From Cumulibacter soli (lineage in GTDB: Bacteria; Actinomycetota; Actinomycetes; Mycobacteriales; Antricoccaceae): a stretch of DNA of 64,000 bases. Position 1 is the stretch's first letter. The number at the start of each line of letters is the position of its first letter. The position numbers and the translations under genes are program-made. Shown here piece after piece: positions 36,621 through 46,101 of the stretch. The stretch is taken from positions 236,542 through 300,541 of the forward strand of contig NZ_SMSG01000006.1 in assembly GCF_004382795.1 (NCBI RefSeq). Direction: 5' to 3'. Below the pieces are notes generated by a model. It was not told the origin of the DNA, made no database searches, and worked only from the letters and a program-made list of their open reading frames with translations.

Positions 36621-37904
36621 CTACGCCGACTTCGACTCCGGCTTGTCCTTGGTGGACTTCGTCTTCTTCCGGCCCACGATCGTCGGGTATACCTCGGACT
36701 CAACGGTGTCCTTGGTGATAATGACCTTCGCGACGTCGTCATCCCCGGGGATGTCGTACATCACGCTCATCAGCACCTCTTCGAGGATCGAGCGCAATCC
36801 ACGAGCACCGGTGCCGCGCTTGATGGCCTGGTCGGCGATCGACTCCAGCGCGTCCTGCTCAAACTCCAGCTCGACCCCATCGAGTTGGAACAGGCGCTGG
36901 TACTGACGCACGAGAGCATTCTTCGGCTCGGTCAGGATGTTGACGAGCGCTTCGCGGTCCAGGTTGGCCACCGACGCGGTGACCGGAACGCGGCCGATGA
37001 ACTCGGGAATCATGCCGAACTTGACCAGGTCTTCAGTCATCACCTGACCGAAAAAGTCGGTCGTGTCGATCTCCGCCTTCGAGCGGATCTCGGCACCGAA
37101 TCCCATCCCCTTCTTACCGACGCGAGACTGGATGATGTCGTCCAGACCGGCGAACGCGCCACCGACGATGAACAACACGTTGGTCGTGTCGATCTGCAGG
37201 AACTCCTGGTGCGGGTGCTTGCGTCCGCCCTGCGGCGGCACAGCGGCCGTCGTTCCCTCGAGGATCTTCAGCAGCGCTTGCTGCACACCCTCGCCGGACA
37301 CATCCCGAGTGATCGACGGATTCTCGCTCTTACGCGCGACCTTGTCGATCTCGTCGATGTAGACGATGCCGGTCTCGGCTCGTTTGGTGTCGTAATCAGC
37401 GGCCTGGATCAACTTCAGCAGGATGTTCTCGACGTCCTCACCGACGTACCCGGCCTCGGTGAGCGCGGTCGCATCAGCGATGGCGAACGGGACGTTCAAC
37501 ATCCGCGCGAGCGTTTGCGCCAGGTGGGTCTTACCAGAGCCGGTCGGCCCGATCATCAGGATGTTGGACTTCTGCAGCTCGACGGCGTCCTTGGCCTTCT
37601 CGTTTCCGGACGCCTGCACGCGCTTGTAGTGGTTGTAGACAGCAACCGCGAGCGTGCGCTTGGCCTTGTCCTGACCCACGACGTACTCGTTCAGGAAGGC
37701 GAAAATCTCAGCGGGCTTGGGCAACTCATCGAGTTTGACCTCGCTGGTCTCAGCAAGTTCCTCCTCGATGATCTCGTTGCAGAGATCGATGCACTCATCG
37801 CAGATGTAGACGCCAGGTCCCGCGATGAGCTTCTTCACTTGCTTCTGCGACTTGCCACAGAACGAGCACTTCAGCAGATCAGCACCTTCACCGACACGTG
37901 CCAC
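36621..37904 (-). CDS. clpX: ATP-dependent Clp protease ATP-binding subunit ClpX
   Basis: A 427-residue AAA+ unfoldase feeding ClpP1P2. The N-terminal zinc-binding domain has [11 protein letters not shown] and CDECIDLC. Walker A is [12 protein letters not shown], the pore loop GYVGEDVEN, Walker [10 protein letters not shown] and the RKH loop [11 protein letters not shown] segment GMGFGAEI corresponds to the ClpP-docking IGF loop. The GTG at 37904 has AGGGAG eight bases upstream. It follows clpP2 across a hairpin and a 210-base gap, so it probably has its own promoter. Confidence 0.97.
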   Translation of the reverse strand: MARVGEGADLLKCSFCGKSQKQVKKLIAGPGVYICDECIDLCNEIIEEELAETSEVKLDELPKPAEIFAFLNEYVVGQDKAKRTLAVAVYNHYKRVQASGNEKAKDAVELQKSNILMIGPTGSGKTHLAQTLARMLNVPFAIADATALTEAGYVGEDVENILLKLIQAADYDTKRAETGIVYIDEIDKVARKSENPSITRDVSGEGVQQALLKILEGTTAAVPPQGGRKHPHQEFLQIDTTNVLFIVGGAFAGLDDIIQSRVGKKGMGFGAEIRSKAEIDTTDFFGQVMTEDLVKFGMIPEFIGRVPVTASVANLDREALVNILTEPKNALVRQYQRLFQLDGVELEFEQDALESIADQAIKRGTGARGLRSILEEVLMSVMYDIPGDDDVAKVIITKDTVESEVYPTIVGRKKTKSTKDKPESKSA

Positions 37905-38066
37905 GCGTTACTCTCCCTCATGAACGTCGCGCCGAAATCAGCGCATATTCGACGGTACCCGGTAGCGACGACAGAAACCGCTCATTAATCTCGCGATTCG
38001 CAGGCGTGTCTCACGCCCTGGGCTCACCCGCCACATCAAGCCCACCAGCCACGCCGCCGTACGACA

Positions 38067-38097
38067 CCGGGCCCTCTCCGCGTCGGAGAGAGCCCGG
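38067..38097 (-). terminator. Hairpin terminator after clpP2
   Basis: 14-base arms (38067-38080 and 38084-38097) with one mismatch and a three-base loop lie 18 bases after the clpP2 stop. No U-tract follows; it probably separates clpP1-clpP2 from clpX. Confidence 0.6.
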
Positions 38098-38114
38098 TGA
38101 TCGTCGGTCAGTGA

Positions 38115-38771
38115 CTACGCGTCCCAGGTCTGGCCCGACAGCTTGCGGTACGGCATGACCGTATCGATGAGGCCGTACTCCTTGGCCTCCTCTGCCGAGA
38201 GGATCTTGTCGCGCTCGATATCCTTGCGGACCTGCTCAATCGGCTGGCCCGAGTGACGCGCCAGGATCTCCTCAAGCAGTTCACGCATCCGCAGGATCTC
38301 GTTCGCCTGGATCTCCAGGTCTGAGACCTGGCCCTCGCCACCGCCGGAAGGCTGGTGGATCAGAATGCGCGAGTTCGGGGTCGCGGCGCGCTTGCCGTGC
38401 GTACCCGCTGCGGCGAGTACCGCAGCCGCGGAGGCTGCCTGCCCGAGGACGACGGTGGCGATATCGCAGTGCACGTACTGCATCGTGTCGTAGATAGCCG
38501 TGAGCGCGGTGAACGAGCCGCCCGGCGAGTTGATGTACATCGTGATGTCGCGGTCCGGATCGTCCGACTCCAGCGTCAACAACTGCGCCATCACGTCGTT
38601 GGCCGACGCATCGTCGACCTGCACGCCGAGGAAGATAATGCGCTCCTCGAACAGCTTGTTGTACGGGTTGGACTCCTTCACCCCGTACGACGTCCGCTCG
38701 ACGAACGACGGCAGCACGTAACGGCTCTGCGGCATCTGGATGCGGGACTCGCCGCTCAGGTTGTAGTTCAT
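38115..38771 (-). CDS. clpP2: Clp protease proteolytic subunit ClpP2
   Basis: A 218-residue serine protease subunit. The catalytic serine is in [16 protein letters not shown], the His in [13 protein letters not shown], and an Asp lies further on. The AASAAAVLA form and the N-terminal [14 protein letters not shown] mark it as the mycobacterial ClpP2-type paralog, which assembles with ClpP1 into a mixed tetradecamer. It begins 12 bases after the clpP1 stop, so the two are coexpressed. Confidence 0.96.
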   Translation of the reverse strand: MNYNLSGESRIQMPQSRYVLPSFVERTSYGVKESNPYNKLFEERIIFLGVQVDDASANDVMAQLLTLESDDPDRDITMYINSPGGSFTALTAIYDTMQYVHCDIATVVLGQAASAAAVLAAAGTHGKRAATPNSRILIHQPSGGGEGQVSDLEIQANEILRMRELLEEILARHSGQPIEQVRKDIERDKILSAEEAKEYGLIDTVMPYRKLSGQTWDA

Positions 38772-38783
38772 CGGTGTAGCTCC

Positions 38784-39389
<606 letters not shown>

Positions 39390-39491
39390 GTTGGGTGCCT
39401 ACCTTCTTATGCCTCGTGGCGAGGCGGACTTTCGTTCGGCTTGCAGAAGGTTAACGCGCGCGGCGGCACAAAGAGTCCCGAGATCGGGCTC

Positions 39492-39505
39492 GTTCGCTGT
39501 CAGCG
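39492..39505 (-). promoter_or_regulatory. ClgR-type operator upstream of clpP1
   Basis: GTTCGC-N5-GCG (TGTCA between; 39492-39505 on the plus strand) matches the ClgR box described in Streptomyces, and its reverse carries CGCTGACAGCG as in corynebacterial ClgR sites. ClgR activates clp genes in actinobacteria. It lies between the clpP1 start and the tig terminator. The regulator itself is outside the window. Confidence 0.6.
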
Positions 39506-39539
39506 CACGAGAGGGCGTCGGGTGAGCCGTGGAAAACGC

Positions 39540-39573
39540 AACGGGCCGGCCCGCTGACGCGGCCCGGCCCGTT
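39540..39573 (-). terminator. Terminator hairpin after tig
   Basis: 15-base GC-rich arms (39540-39554 and 39559-39573) with one mismatch and a four-base loop, 17 bases past the tig stop. No clear U-tract on the minus strand. Confidence 0.6.
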
Positions 39574-39589
39574 GTGAATGCGCGTTCGA

Positions 39590-41035
39590 CTACTTTGCGT
39601 CCGTCTCGTCAGAGGCCTCGGCGGCGTCCGACTCATCGGCTTCATCAGCGTCGGTCTCGTCCGAGGAGTCCTCGGCCCCATCTGCGTCGGCGGCGACGTT
39701 ACGGGTCATCGCGGCGATCGCGTCAGCGCGGATCTGCTCCAGATCCAGAACCTCACCAGCCGAGTCCTTGATCACGACCTTCTGCAGTACGAGTTCGACG
39801 GCTTTGTTGCGGCGGACGTCGGCCACCAGCGCACCGACCTGACCGGCCTTCGCGACCTCGTCAGCGAACTGCTGCGGGTTCATCTGGAACCGCTGCGCCT
39901 GCTCAACGATGTACTGGGTGACCTCGGCATCGCCAACGTCGACACCCTCATCTTCGACGATCTGGTCGAGCACGAGCTGAGCACGCAGGCTCTTCTGCGC
40001 GTTCTCCTCAATGTCCTTGTCGAACTCTTCGCGAGTCTGACCCTGCTCCTCAACCCACTTGTTGAGCGCGTCCTCGTTGTGATCGAACGAGTGCACGGCA
40101 TCGTGCTGGCGGGCTTCAAGCTCCTGCTTATAGGCGCCCTGCGGCAGTTCGAAGTCGAGACCCTCCACGATCTTCTCCAGCACGGCTTCGCGAGCGCGAC
40201 CGATACGGCCGAACGACTTAGCGTTCTCCAACTTCGTACGAAGGTCGCCACGCAGCTCATCGATCGTGTCGAACTCGGAGGCCATAGCGGCGAAATCGTC
40301 GTCCAGCTCGGGGAGTTCCTTCTCCTTGACCGCCTTGACGGTCACGGTGACCTCGGCGTCCTTTCCGGCCTGATCGCCCGCGACGAGCTCAGAGGTGAAG
40401 GTCTTCGAGTCGTCAGCCTTCATACCGACGAGCTGCTCATCGATGCCCGGGACGAGCTGACCTGTGCCGACTTCGTACGACAGCCCGTTCGCCGAGCCGC
40501 CCTCGACCTCTTCGCCGTCGACTGTCGCCGTCAGATCGATGGACACGTAATCACCCTCGGCGACTTCACGCTCGACACCCTTGAGGGTGCTGAAGCGCTC
40601 GCGCAGACCAGCGACCTGCTCCTCGACCTCCTCATCGGTGGTCTCTTCGTCTTCGACGACGACCTCAATGGCCTCGAGGTCGGGAACGGTGATCTCGGGG
40701 CGCAGATCGACCTCGGCGGTGAACTTGAAGGCGTCATCGGCGATCTCGGTGACCTCGATCTCCGGCTGACCGATGACGTTGAGTTCGTTCTCTTCAACCG
40801 ACTGGCTGTACGCCTCCGGCAGCGCGTCGTTCACGACGTCCTGCAGTACGGCGCCGCGGCCAACTCGAGCTTCGAGAATCTGCGGCGGAACCTTTCCGGG
40901 TCGGAACCCCGGAACACGAACCTGCTGGCCGATGCGGCGGTACGCAGCGTCGAACTTATCCTTGAGCTGGTCGAACGGCACCTCGACCGCCAGTTTGACC
41001 CGAGTCGCGCTCAGGTTTTCGACGATGCTCTTCAC
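39590..41035 (-). CDS. tig: Trigger factor
   Basis: A 481-residue ribosome-bound chaperone and peptidyl-prolyl isomerase. The N-terminal ribosome-binding domain carries VPGFRPGKVPPQIL (signature GFRxGKxP), the FKBP domain GDYVSIDLTATVDGEEVEGG to VPGIDEQLVGMK. A long helical C-terminal domain follows, ending in an acidic Asp/Glu/Ala tail of about 35 residues. The GTG at 41035 has GAGGAG five bases upstream; the longer frame to 41131 runs into the promoter region. It lies next to clpP1-clpP2, linking folding to proteolysis. Confidence 0.96.
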   Translation of the reverse strand: MKSIVENLSATRVKLAVEVPFDQLKDKFDAAYRRIGQQVRVPGFRPGKVPPQILEARVGRGAVLQDVVNDALPEAYSQSVEENELNVIGQPEIEVTEIADDAFKFTAEVDLRPEITVPDLEAIEVVVEDEETTDEEVEEQVAGLRERFSTLKGVEREVAEGDYVSIDLTATVDGEEVEGGSANGLSYEVGTGQLVPGIDEQLVGMKADDSKTFTSELVAGDQAGKDAEVTVTVKAVKEKELPELDDDFAAMASEFDTIDELRGDLRTKLENAKSFGRIGRAREAVLEKIVEGLDFELPQGAYKQELEARQHDAVHSFDHNEDALNKWVEEQGQTREEFDKDIEENAQKSLRAQLVLDQIVEDEGVDVGDAEVTQYIVEQAQRFQMNPQQFADEVAKAGQVGALVADVRRNKAVELVLQKVVIKDSAGEVLDLEQIRADAIAAMTRNVAADADGAEDSSDETDADEADESDAAEASDETDAK

Positions 41036-41207
41036 AGAATCTCCTCGTAGTTGTGCTTCAGTCGCGGTGCTGACTAGGTTTCGCCTAAGGCACCTGAATG
41101 CTTGTTGAGGTCGAGCGCGACTGGAATGCACTGGACCCAGCCGCCCAGTCTAGGTTGTCTGGGCTCTGCTAGCACCAGGCAGGTGCATGACGAGAGGACT
41201 GTTACAC

Positions 41208-41945
41208 ATGTGCTTCGAACCCGACGCCGTTCCCCCGCCGCTGCCAAGCGGCCGCGCACCCCTGCCTGGCGAGGACATCACGCTCACCTCGGCTGATGGT
41301 TCCCAGGTGCTTGCACACCGGGTACGACCAGACAACCCTAACGGCCGCGCGGTGATCGTGCTGCCCGACGTTCGTGGCCTGTACTCGTTCTACAAGAACC
41401 TCGCGGGAGCGTTTGCCGCGGAGGGTTTCGATGCGCTGGCACTGGACTATTTCGCGCGCACCGCCGACGACGCCAACCGCACCGGCGACTTCGATCCGTG
41501 GCCCCACGTGCGTGCGGCAGAGCCCAAAACGGTGCGCGAGGACATCGCTGCGGCGAAGAACGAACTTGCTTCTGCGGCGACGTACGCCGTGGGCTTCTGC
41601 TTCGGCGGGTCGCACGCGTTCTGCCTATCGGCCGTCGATCACGATTTTGCCGGCGTCGTGGGCTTCTACGGAAAGCCGTATAACCAGGCTGGTTCGGATA
41701 TGAGCCCGATCGAGATGACCGACCAGATGAAGGTGCCGGTGCTCGGCTTGTTCGGCGGCGGAGACAGCAGCATTCCGCAAGACATCGTCGATGCGTTTGG
41801 CGAGGAGATGACCGCTTCGGGGGTGCCGCACGAGTTGCACACCTATCCACGCGCGCCGCACTCGTTCTTCGATCGCACCTCGGATGAATGGGCAGAGGCC
41901 TGTCAGGACGCGTGGACGCGGACGCTGTCGTTCATGTCCGCGTAG
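41208..41945 (+). CDS. Dienelactone hydrolase family protein
   Basis: A 245-residue alpha/beta hydrolase. The Cys nucleophile is in GFCFGGSHAF, the Asp in GLFGGGDSSIP, and the His in YPRAPHSFFD, the Cys-Asp-His triad of dienelactone hydrolases. The ATG at 41208 (MCFEPDAVPPP) has GAGAGGA about nine bases upstream; another ATG at 41187 would add seven residues. It is divergent from tig and convergent with the sulfatase gene. The true substrate is not known; general carboxyester or lactone hydrolysis is expected. Confidence 0.85.
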   Translation: MCFEPDAVPPPLPSGRAPLPGEDITLTSADGSQVLAHRVRPDNPNGRAVIVLPDVRGLYSFYKNLAGAFAAEGFDALALDYFARTADDANRTGDFDPWPHVRAAEPKTVREDIAAAKNELASAATYAVGFCFGGSHAFCLSAVDHDFAGVVGFYGKPYNQAGSDMSPIEMTDQMKVPVLGLFGGGDSSIPQDIVDAFGEEMTASGVPHELHTYPRAPHSFFDRTSDEWAEACQDAWTRTLSFMSA

Positions 41946-41971
41946 TCGCTCTTCCGCGGTGGGGTCTCCCT

Positions 41972-42070
41972 CGTCCTCTCGATCTGCGGGGTAATTACGC
42001 GCGTCCTCGCGATCTGCGGGGTAGTTACGCACAATAACGGGCGATTATCGTGCGTAACTACCCCGCAGAT
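41972..42070. repeat. Direct and inverted repeat cluster (also a likely bidirectional terminator)
   Basis: A 29-base unit at 41972-42000 recurs at 42002-42030 with two differences (period 30). The second copy extends into an inverted repeat: arms 42012-42037 and 42045-42070 are 26 bases with one mismatch, separated by a seven-base loop. The core GATCTGCGGGGTAGTTACGC thus occurs three times. It lies between convergent genes, so transcription termination is likely, but the extra direct copy suggests a dispersed repeat family. Confidence 0.75.
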
Positions 42071-42106
42071 TCATCACCTGGCCGGCGCGGGCGCAGGCAG
42101 TGAGGG

Positions 42107-43645
42107 TTACACATTCAGACCGACGACCCGTTTGGGTTCGTACGGCGGCGCGAACGTCGCGCGGTGGCGAGCCACCTGCCCAACGAGCGCATCCTGATAC
42201 GCGAGCTTGCGAACCAAATACGAATGGGTCTCCTTCGGGTCCAGGTACAAGTTGAACAATTTGCCGTAGGGGAACTTTTGGAACGCTCCGCTGAATCCCC
42301 CACCTCCCTGGGTGTCCGCCTGGCTGATCGGATCGTCGCTGATCGCATTGAGCACGAGCTTGTACTCCCCGCAGCGCAAACCTGAGAACGCCTGCCCTAG
42401 CCAGTAGTAGTGGTACTTACGGTTCGAGAGGCCATTGGAGGCGAGCAAGAATGACGACTGGTCGACGCCGTCGATGAAGCGGTCAGACGGGATGAGGTCT
42501 GTTCGCTCAGCCAACGACATCAGCGTCGGCAGTACGTCGTTGAAGTCGAAAAGCCCGTCGGTGACACGTCCGGGATCAATCATCCCCGGCCACGCGACGA
42601 CCATCGGGACACGCACGCCACCCTCCCAGGTCGACCCCTTCGCGCACCTGAATGGGGTGTACGCCGCATCGGGCCACGTTTCTTCCTCCGGTCCGTTATC
42701 CGATGAGATCACGATGATCGTGTCCTCAAGCTGCCCCGTTTCGGTGAGGACATCCACTAGCCGACCAACAATGTCGTCGAGTTCAACGATGGTGTCTTTG
42801 TAGGGATGTTTGGCCGGCGACACACCGAGGTAGGACTCATGCGGGTAGTTATCGAAATGCGCACCGCGCGTGTTGTGGTAGAGGAACCAGGGCCGATCCT
42901 CGCCAGCCATTCGATGCAGGAACTTTTCCGAGTACGCACACCATTTTTGATCCAGCTCAGACAGCACCGGAATCGTTACTTCTTCGACAGGTTCGAGATC
43001 ACCGTCTCGAGTGGCGTGCACGAACGACTTGTTGAAGGGCTGATTCTCGACCCAATCGGTGCGCGCCTTCGAGTAGACGATCTCTGGGAAGAAGTACGGG
43101 TCGCGCCATTCGGTGTACATGTCTGAGACCGACAGGAACCCGTAGAAGTCGTCGAATCCGACCCGCTGCGGCTGGGACTCGATGTTCTCGCCGAGGTGCC
43201 ACTTCCCCACTGCTTGGGTGATGTAGCCAGCGTCCGAGAGCAACTCAGCTAGCGTGACCTCCCCCTGCAACCCGCCGGGTTCGCCGTACATCGGCGGACG
43301 CTGTAGCCCGTGGCGCATCGGCAGCCGCCCGGTGAGCAAAGTGGCGCGCGAGGGCGTGCACGAGGGTTCGGAGTATGCCGAGGTCAGTTGGACCCCGCGG
43401 CGTGCGAGCGCATCGATGTTCGGGGTTGGTGCGCCAACGGCGACTCCGCCGCCGTAGCAGCCGAAGTCGCCCCACCCGACATCGTCCATCAGGACGACGA
43501 GGATGTTGGGCTGTTTCGTGCCATGTCGGTTGGTGAATTGTGCCTGCTTTGCTTCTGCTTCGGCGATGTCGGCCTCGTGCACGAAAGCGGGCTCGTGATT
43601 GGCGGCGATGGGCGTGGTGGCGCTGGCGATCGGATCGAATTCCAT
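42107..43645 (-). CDS. Sulfatase (formylglycine-dependent, alkaline-phosphatase fold)
   Basis: A 512-residue type I sulfatase. The CxPSR modification site is CTPSRATLLTGR with Cys96 as formylglycine precursor. Metal ligands appear in VVLMDDVGWGD near the N-terminus and in SSDNGPEEE. There is no signal peptide, so it is probably cytoplasmic and needs an FGE-type activator not seen in this window. Its ATG has GGAGG eight bases upstream. It is divergent from a tetR gene with a palindromic operator between, so the TetR protein probably controls it. Substrate unknown. Confidence 0.9.
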   Translation of the reverse strand: MEFDPIASATTPIAANHEPAFVHEADIAEAEAKQAQFTNRHGTKQPNILVVLMDDVGWGDFGCYGGGVAVGAPTPNIDALARRGVQLTSAYSEPSCTPSRATLLTGRLPMRHGLQRPPMYGEPGGLQGEVTLAELLSDAGYITQAVGKWHLGENIESQPQRVGFDDFYGFLSVSDMYTEWRDPYFFPEIVYSKARTDWVENQPFNKSFVHATRDGDLEPVEEVTIPVLSELDQKWCAYSEKFLHRMAGEDRPWFLYHNTRGAHFDNYPHESYLGVSPAKHPYKDTIVELDDIVGRLVDVLTETGQLEDTIIVISSDNGPEEETWPDAAYTPFRCAKGSTWEGGVRVPMVVAWPGMIDPGRVTDGLFDFNDVLPTLMSLAERTDLIPSDRFIDGVDQSSFLLASNGLSNRKYHYYWLGQAFSGLRCGEYKLVLNAISDDPISQADTQGGGGFSGAFQKFPYGKLFNLYLDPKETHSYLVRKLAYQDALVGQVARHRATFAPPYEPKRVVGLNV

Positions 43646-43685
43646 TGGGTGAACCTCCGATAGGCGAGATCCTCAGCGAGAGTAT

Positions 43686-43717
43686 CCCTAACTGTAGTCA
43701 ATCGACTACAGTTAGGG
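43686..43717. promoter_or_regulatory. Palindromic operator between sulfatase and tetR
   Basis: Perfect 14-base arms (43686-43699 CCCTAACTGTAGTC; 43704-43717) around a four-base centre. It ends one base before the tetR ATG and 41 bases before the sulfatase ATG, and covers the TACAGT -10-like hexamer of tetR. It is the natural binding site of the TetR protein, which should repress both genes. Confidence 0.75.
43707..43712 (+). promoter_or_regulatory. -10 element (TACAGT) of a probable leaderless tetR transcript
   Basis: TACAGT ends six bases before the tetR ATG at 43719 and lies inside the right arm of the operator. Confidence 0.5.
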
Positions 43718-43718
43718 A

Positions 43719-44285
43719 ATGGGTCAACCGACATCTCTCCCGAAGGGCCGGCACGAGGCCATTCCTGCGCTTATCGCGGCCGCCACGCATGAGTTCGCCG
43801 AACGCGGATACAACGCCACGAGCGTTCGCGCGATCAGCGTCCGAGCGGGGGTGAACCACGGTTTGGTGCACCGGCACTTCGGTTCGAAGGCGAACCTGTT
43901 GAGCGCCGTACTCGACGACCTGGCCGCGCAAGTCGCCCGGGATCTCGAGGCCTCGCCGCAAGCGCGAACCCAGCGCACGCCCGCGACCCGACTCTTTCAA
44001 CAGGTGTTAGCCCGCGCTCTGTTGGACGGCGCCGACCTCGGCGGCCAGCGCACACACCCAGTGATGGACTGGGCGATCGCGCAAGCAACTCACACCACGG
44101 GCGGTACGCCGGAATCGGTGCGCATCGGCGTGACGCACGCACTGGCATTGGATCTCGGCTGGGCATTGTTCGAACCATTTCTGGTCGGCGCCGCGAGATT
44201 GGACGACACCGAAGCGAGAGCAGCGCACGACTCGATACCGGCGGCGCAACAAGCGTTGGTTCGACTCCACACCGACAGCGCGTAG
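43719..44285 (+). CDS. TetR/AcrR family transcriptional regulator
   Basis: A 188-residue regulator. The N-terminal helix-turn-helix is visible: ALIAAATHEFAERGYNATSVRAISVRAGVNHGLVHRHFGSK-type (LVHRHFGSKANLLSAVLDDL). The C-terminal ligand-binding domain is about 65-188, with no assignable ligand. Since the operator abuts the start codon, autorepression and control of the divergent sulfatase gene are inferred. No Shine-Dalgarno can fit, so the mRNA is probably leaderless. Confidence 0.92.
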   Translation: MGQPTSLPKGRHEAIPALIAAATHEFAERGYNATSVRAISVRAGVNHGLVHRHFGSKANLLSAVLDDLAAQVARDLEASPQARTQRTPATRLFQQVLARALLDGADLGGQRTHPVMDWAIAQATHTTGGTPESVRIGVTHALALDLGWALFEPFLVGAARLDDTEARAAHDSIPAAQQALVRLHTDSA

Positions 44286-44397
44286 CCACCCTCGAAACCC
44301 GCGGCCAGCTAGGCAGACCCGAGGTCAGCAAGGCCCCGCGTGAGTGCGGGCAGACGGTCGATTCCGTGTCGCGACCTTCGGCATCGCGCCTCGCACG

Positions 44398-45138
44398 TCA
44401 ACGTACTGGAACCGAACCGCCGTCCACAGTGAGCGTTTGCCCTGTCATGTAACTGCTTTCGTCCGACGCCAGAAAGGAGAACGTCGGCGAGATTTCTTCA
44501 GGTTCCGCCCAGCGCTTCATCGGAATCCGATCACGATAGACGTCCTTGAACCTCTCATCGGTACGAATAACCTCAGTCATTGGCGTTGCCGCGGCGGGCG
44601 AAACCGCGTTCGCAGTGATGCCGATGTCGGCTAGTTCCTTGGCGGCCGAGCGCATCAGCGCGAGGATCCCGCCCTTGGCTGCCGCGTAGTTACATTGGCC
44701 GATCGTGCCGTTGATCCCAGCGGACGAGGTGACGTAGATGAGCCGCCCAAAGCGTTGCTCACGCATGTACGTCAACGCCTCTTGAGTGCAGATCCAACTG
44801 CCCTTCAAATGCACATTGAGCACGGCGTCCCACTGCTCGTCGGTCATCTTCCACATCATCGCCGGGCGAGTGATGCCGGCGTTCGCGACCAGGACACTGA
44901 GTGGGCCCCATAGGTCGTTCGTTTCTAGCAGCACCTGTCGCATATCGCCGCGATTGCTGACATCCCCGACGAACCCTCGTGCCGAGTCGCCTAACTTCGC
45001 TGCGATATCACCGATCTGTTCGTTGGCATCGACTAGCGCGACCTTCGCGCCATGTGCGACGAAGTCCTTAGCCACGGCAAGTCCGATCCCTTGCGCGGCA
45101 CCGGTAACGACCGCGATCCGGCCATCCAGCTTTCCCAT
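44398..45138 (-). CDS. Short-chain dehydrogenase/reductase
   Basis: A 246-residue SDR. Cofactor motif TGAAQGIG near residues 12-19, VANAGITRPAM, and the catalytic SSAGINGTIGQCNYAAAKGG with Ser, Tyr and Lys; C-terminal SSYMTGQTLTVDGG. GGAG lies five bases before the ATG. It follows the MaoC pair on the same strand, separated by a hairpin. It may oxidise the 3-hydroxyacyl product of the dehydratase/hydratase, but this is inference from position. Confidence 0.87.
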   Translation of the reverse strand: MGKLDGRIAVVTGAAQGIGLAVAKDFVAHGAKVALVDANEQIGDIAAKLGDSARGFVGDVSNRGDMRQVLLETNDLWGPLSVLVANAGITRPAMMWKMTDEQWDAVLNVHLKGSWICTQEALTYMREQRFGRLIYVTSSAGINGTIGQCNYAAAKGGILALMRSAAKELADIGITANAVSPAAATPMTEVIRTDERFKDVYRDRIPMKRWAEPEEISPTFSFLASDESSYMTGQTLTVDGGSVPVR

Positions 45139-45165
45139 CGATACTCCGATCTGGTGCGTGCTATG

Positions 45166-45218
45166 TCGATCTGCGGCGCCTCGCGTCCGTCATTGGGGCA
45201 CGAAGCGCCGCAGGTCGA
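45166..45218 (-). terminator. Hairpin between MaoC pair and SDR gene
   Basis: 18-base arms (45166-45183 and 45201-45218) with two mismatches, each allowing G-U pairing on one strand, around a 17-base loop. Located nine bases after the MaoC gene stop on the minus strand. Confidence 0.55.
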
Positions 45219-45226
45219 TGTTCGCG

Positions 45227-45622
45227 TTACTGCTTGACCGTCGCCTGACCGCTGTAGACGACGACGTCCTTCTGATTGGTGACCGTGATCGTCAGGGCCG
45301 CTACGTCGCCATCGACGGAGTCGACCGCGATCTTGTTGGTAAGCGTGTCCCCCGGCCACACCTGCGAGGTGAACCGACCGCCGAACGAGGTGATGTTCTC
45401 GACGCCGACAAGTTCGTCCAGTGCGCGCGACGACATCCCCATGGTGAGCATGCCGTGCGCAAACACAGACGGGTAGCCGGCGACCTCGGTCGCGAAGCGC
45501 TCATCAGTGTGTACTGGGTTGTAGTCACCGGACGTACCGGCGTACTGCACGAGCTGGGTGCGAGTCAGGTCGTCGACCAGCACCGACTCGAAGGTCTGCC
45601 CTGCATTCAACTTCGTGCTCAT
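45227..45622 (-). CDS. MaoC-like hot-dog dehydratase/hydratase subunit
   Basis: A 131-residue single hot-dog protein. The hydratase-2 type segment is YAGTSGDYNPVHTDERFATE followed by VFAHGMLTMGM; the Asp and His of this region are the catalytic pair in (R)-specific enoyl-CoA hydratases. It begins four bases inside the end of the upstream gene (45619-45622), so the two subunits are made together and probably form a heterodimer. Candidate substrates are enoyl-CoA or enoyl-ACP thioesters. Confidence 0.87.
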   Translation of the reverse strand: MSTKLNAGQTFESVLVDDLTRTQLVQYAGTSGDYNPVHTDERFATEVAGYPSVFAHGMLTMGMSSRALDELVGVENITSFGGRFTSQVWPGDTLTNKIAVDSVDGDVAALTITVTNQKDVVVYSGQATVKQ

Positions 45623-46101
45623 GCCTGCTCCACTACCTTCTCTGGGACGACGCCTACCTGGCGGACGGTCACAACCGGTTCACCGTTCTGGTCCTCAAAG
45701 ATCGTCAGCGCCTCGGAGAACCGCAACGTTCCGCCGCGGCGGCCGGTCTTCGTCCAGGTCTCACCCTTCTCGTGGCGTGCGCTCAATACATCGCCAACCT
45801 TGACCGGGCGGTGGTAGGTGTAATGCTGCTCGGCGTGCAGGGATCCGCCTCGGTCGCCGCGCTGCTCCGCGGTCGCTCCGCTGGCGTTCTTGCCTGACCC
45901 GATCCACGACTCACCCGGCTTGGGCCGCAGGCCCTCGTTCGGGTCGAACTGCCGAATTCCGGCCAGGAAAGTCGGCGGGGCGTAGATCGACTGACCGCCG
46001 TCTTTCTTGATCTCGTCGAGCAACTCATCGTCCTTGTAGCCGACCGAGCGCGCGAACATCAGCACGTGGCTTGCCTCGATGGGCATCGTTATTTCTGACA
46101 T
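45619..46101 (-). CDS. FAS1-like/MaoC N-terminal dehydratase subunit
   Basis: A 160-residue hot-dog protein of the FAS1-like dehydratase type. It contains IYAPPTFLAGIRQFDPNEG, a long central loop with GSLHAEQHYTYHRPVKVGDVL, and FEDQNGEPVVTVRQVGV at the end. Such subunits lack the complete catalytic pair and work with the MaoC subunit encoded downstream, as in mycobacterial HadAB and cholesterol-side-chain hydratases. GGGAG lies five bases before the ATG at 46101. The pathway is unknown. Confidence 0.82.
   Translation of the reverse strand: MSEITMPIEASHVLMFARSVGYKDDELLDEIKKDGGQSIYAPPTFLAGIRQFDPNEGLRPKPGESWIGSGKNASGATAEQRGDRGGSLHAEQHYTYHRPVKVGDVLSARHEKGETWTKTGRRGGTLRFSEALTIFEDQNGEPVVTVRQVGVVPEKVVEQA

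Noticed and set aside
36885-37988. 367-codon open frame opposite clpX
   Set aside because: Mirror of the clpX codon pattern; no family resemblance.
39578-41050. 490-codon open frame on the plus strand opposite tig
   Set aside because: It is an antisense shadow of trigger factor: Leu/Asp-rich, no recognisable domain, and tig on the other strand has all family motifs and a GAGGAG-preceded start.
41972-42070. CRISPR array
   Set aside because: Only two direct copies at a 30-base period with no spacer between, and no cas genes in the window.
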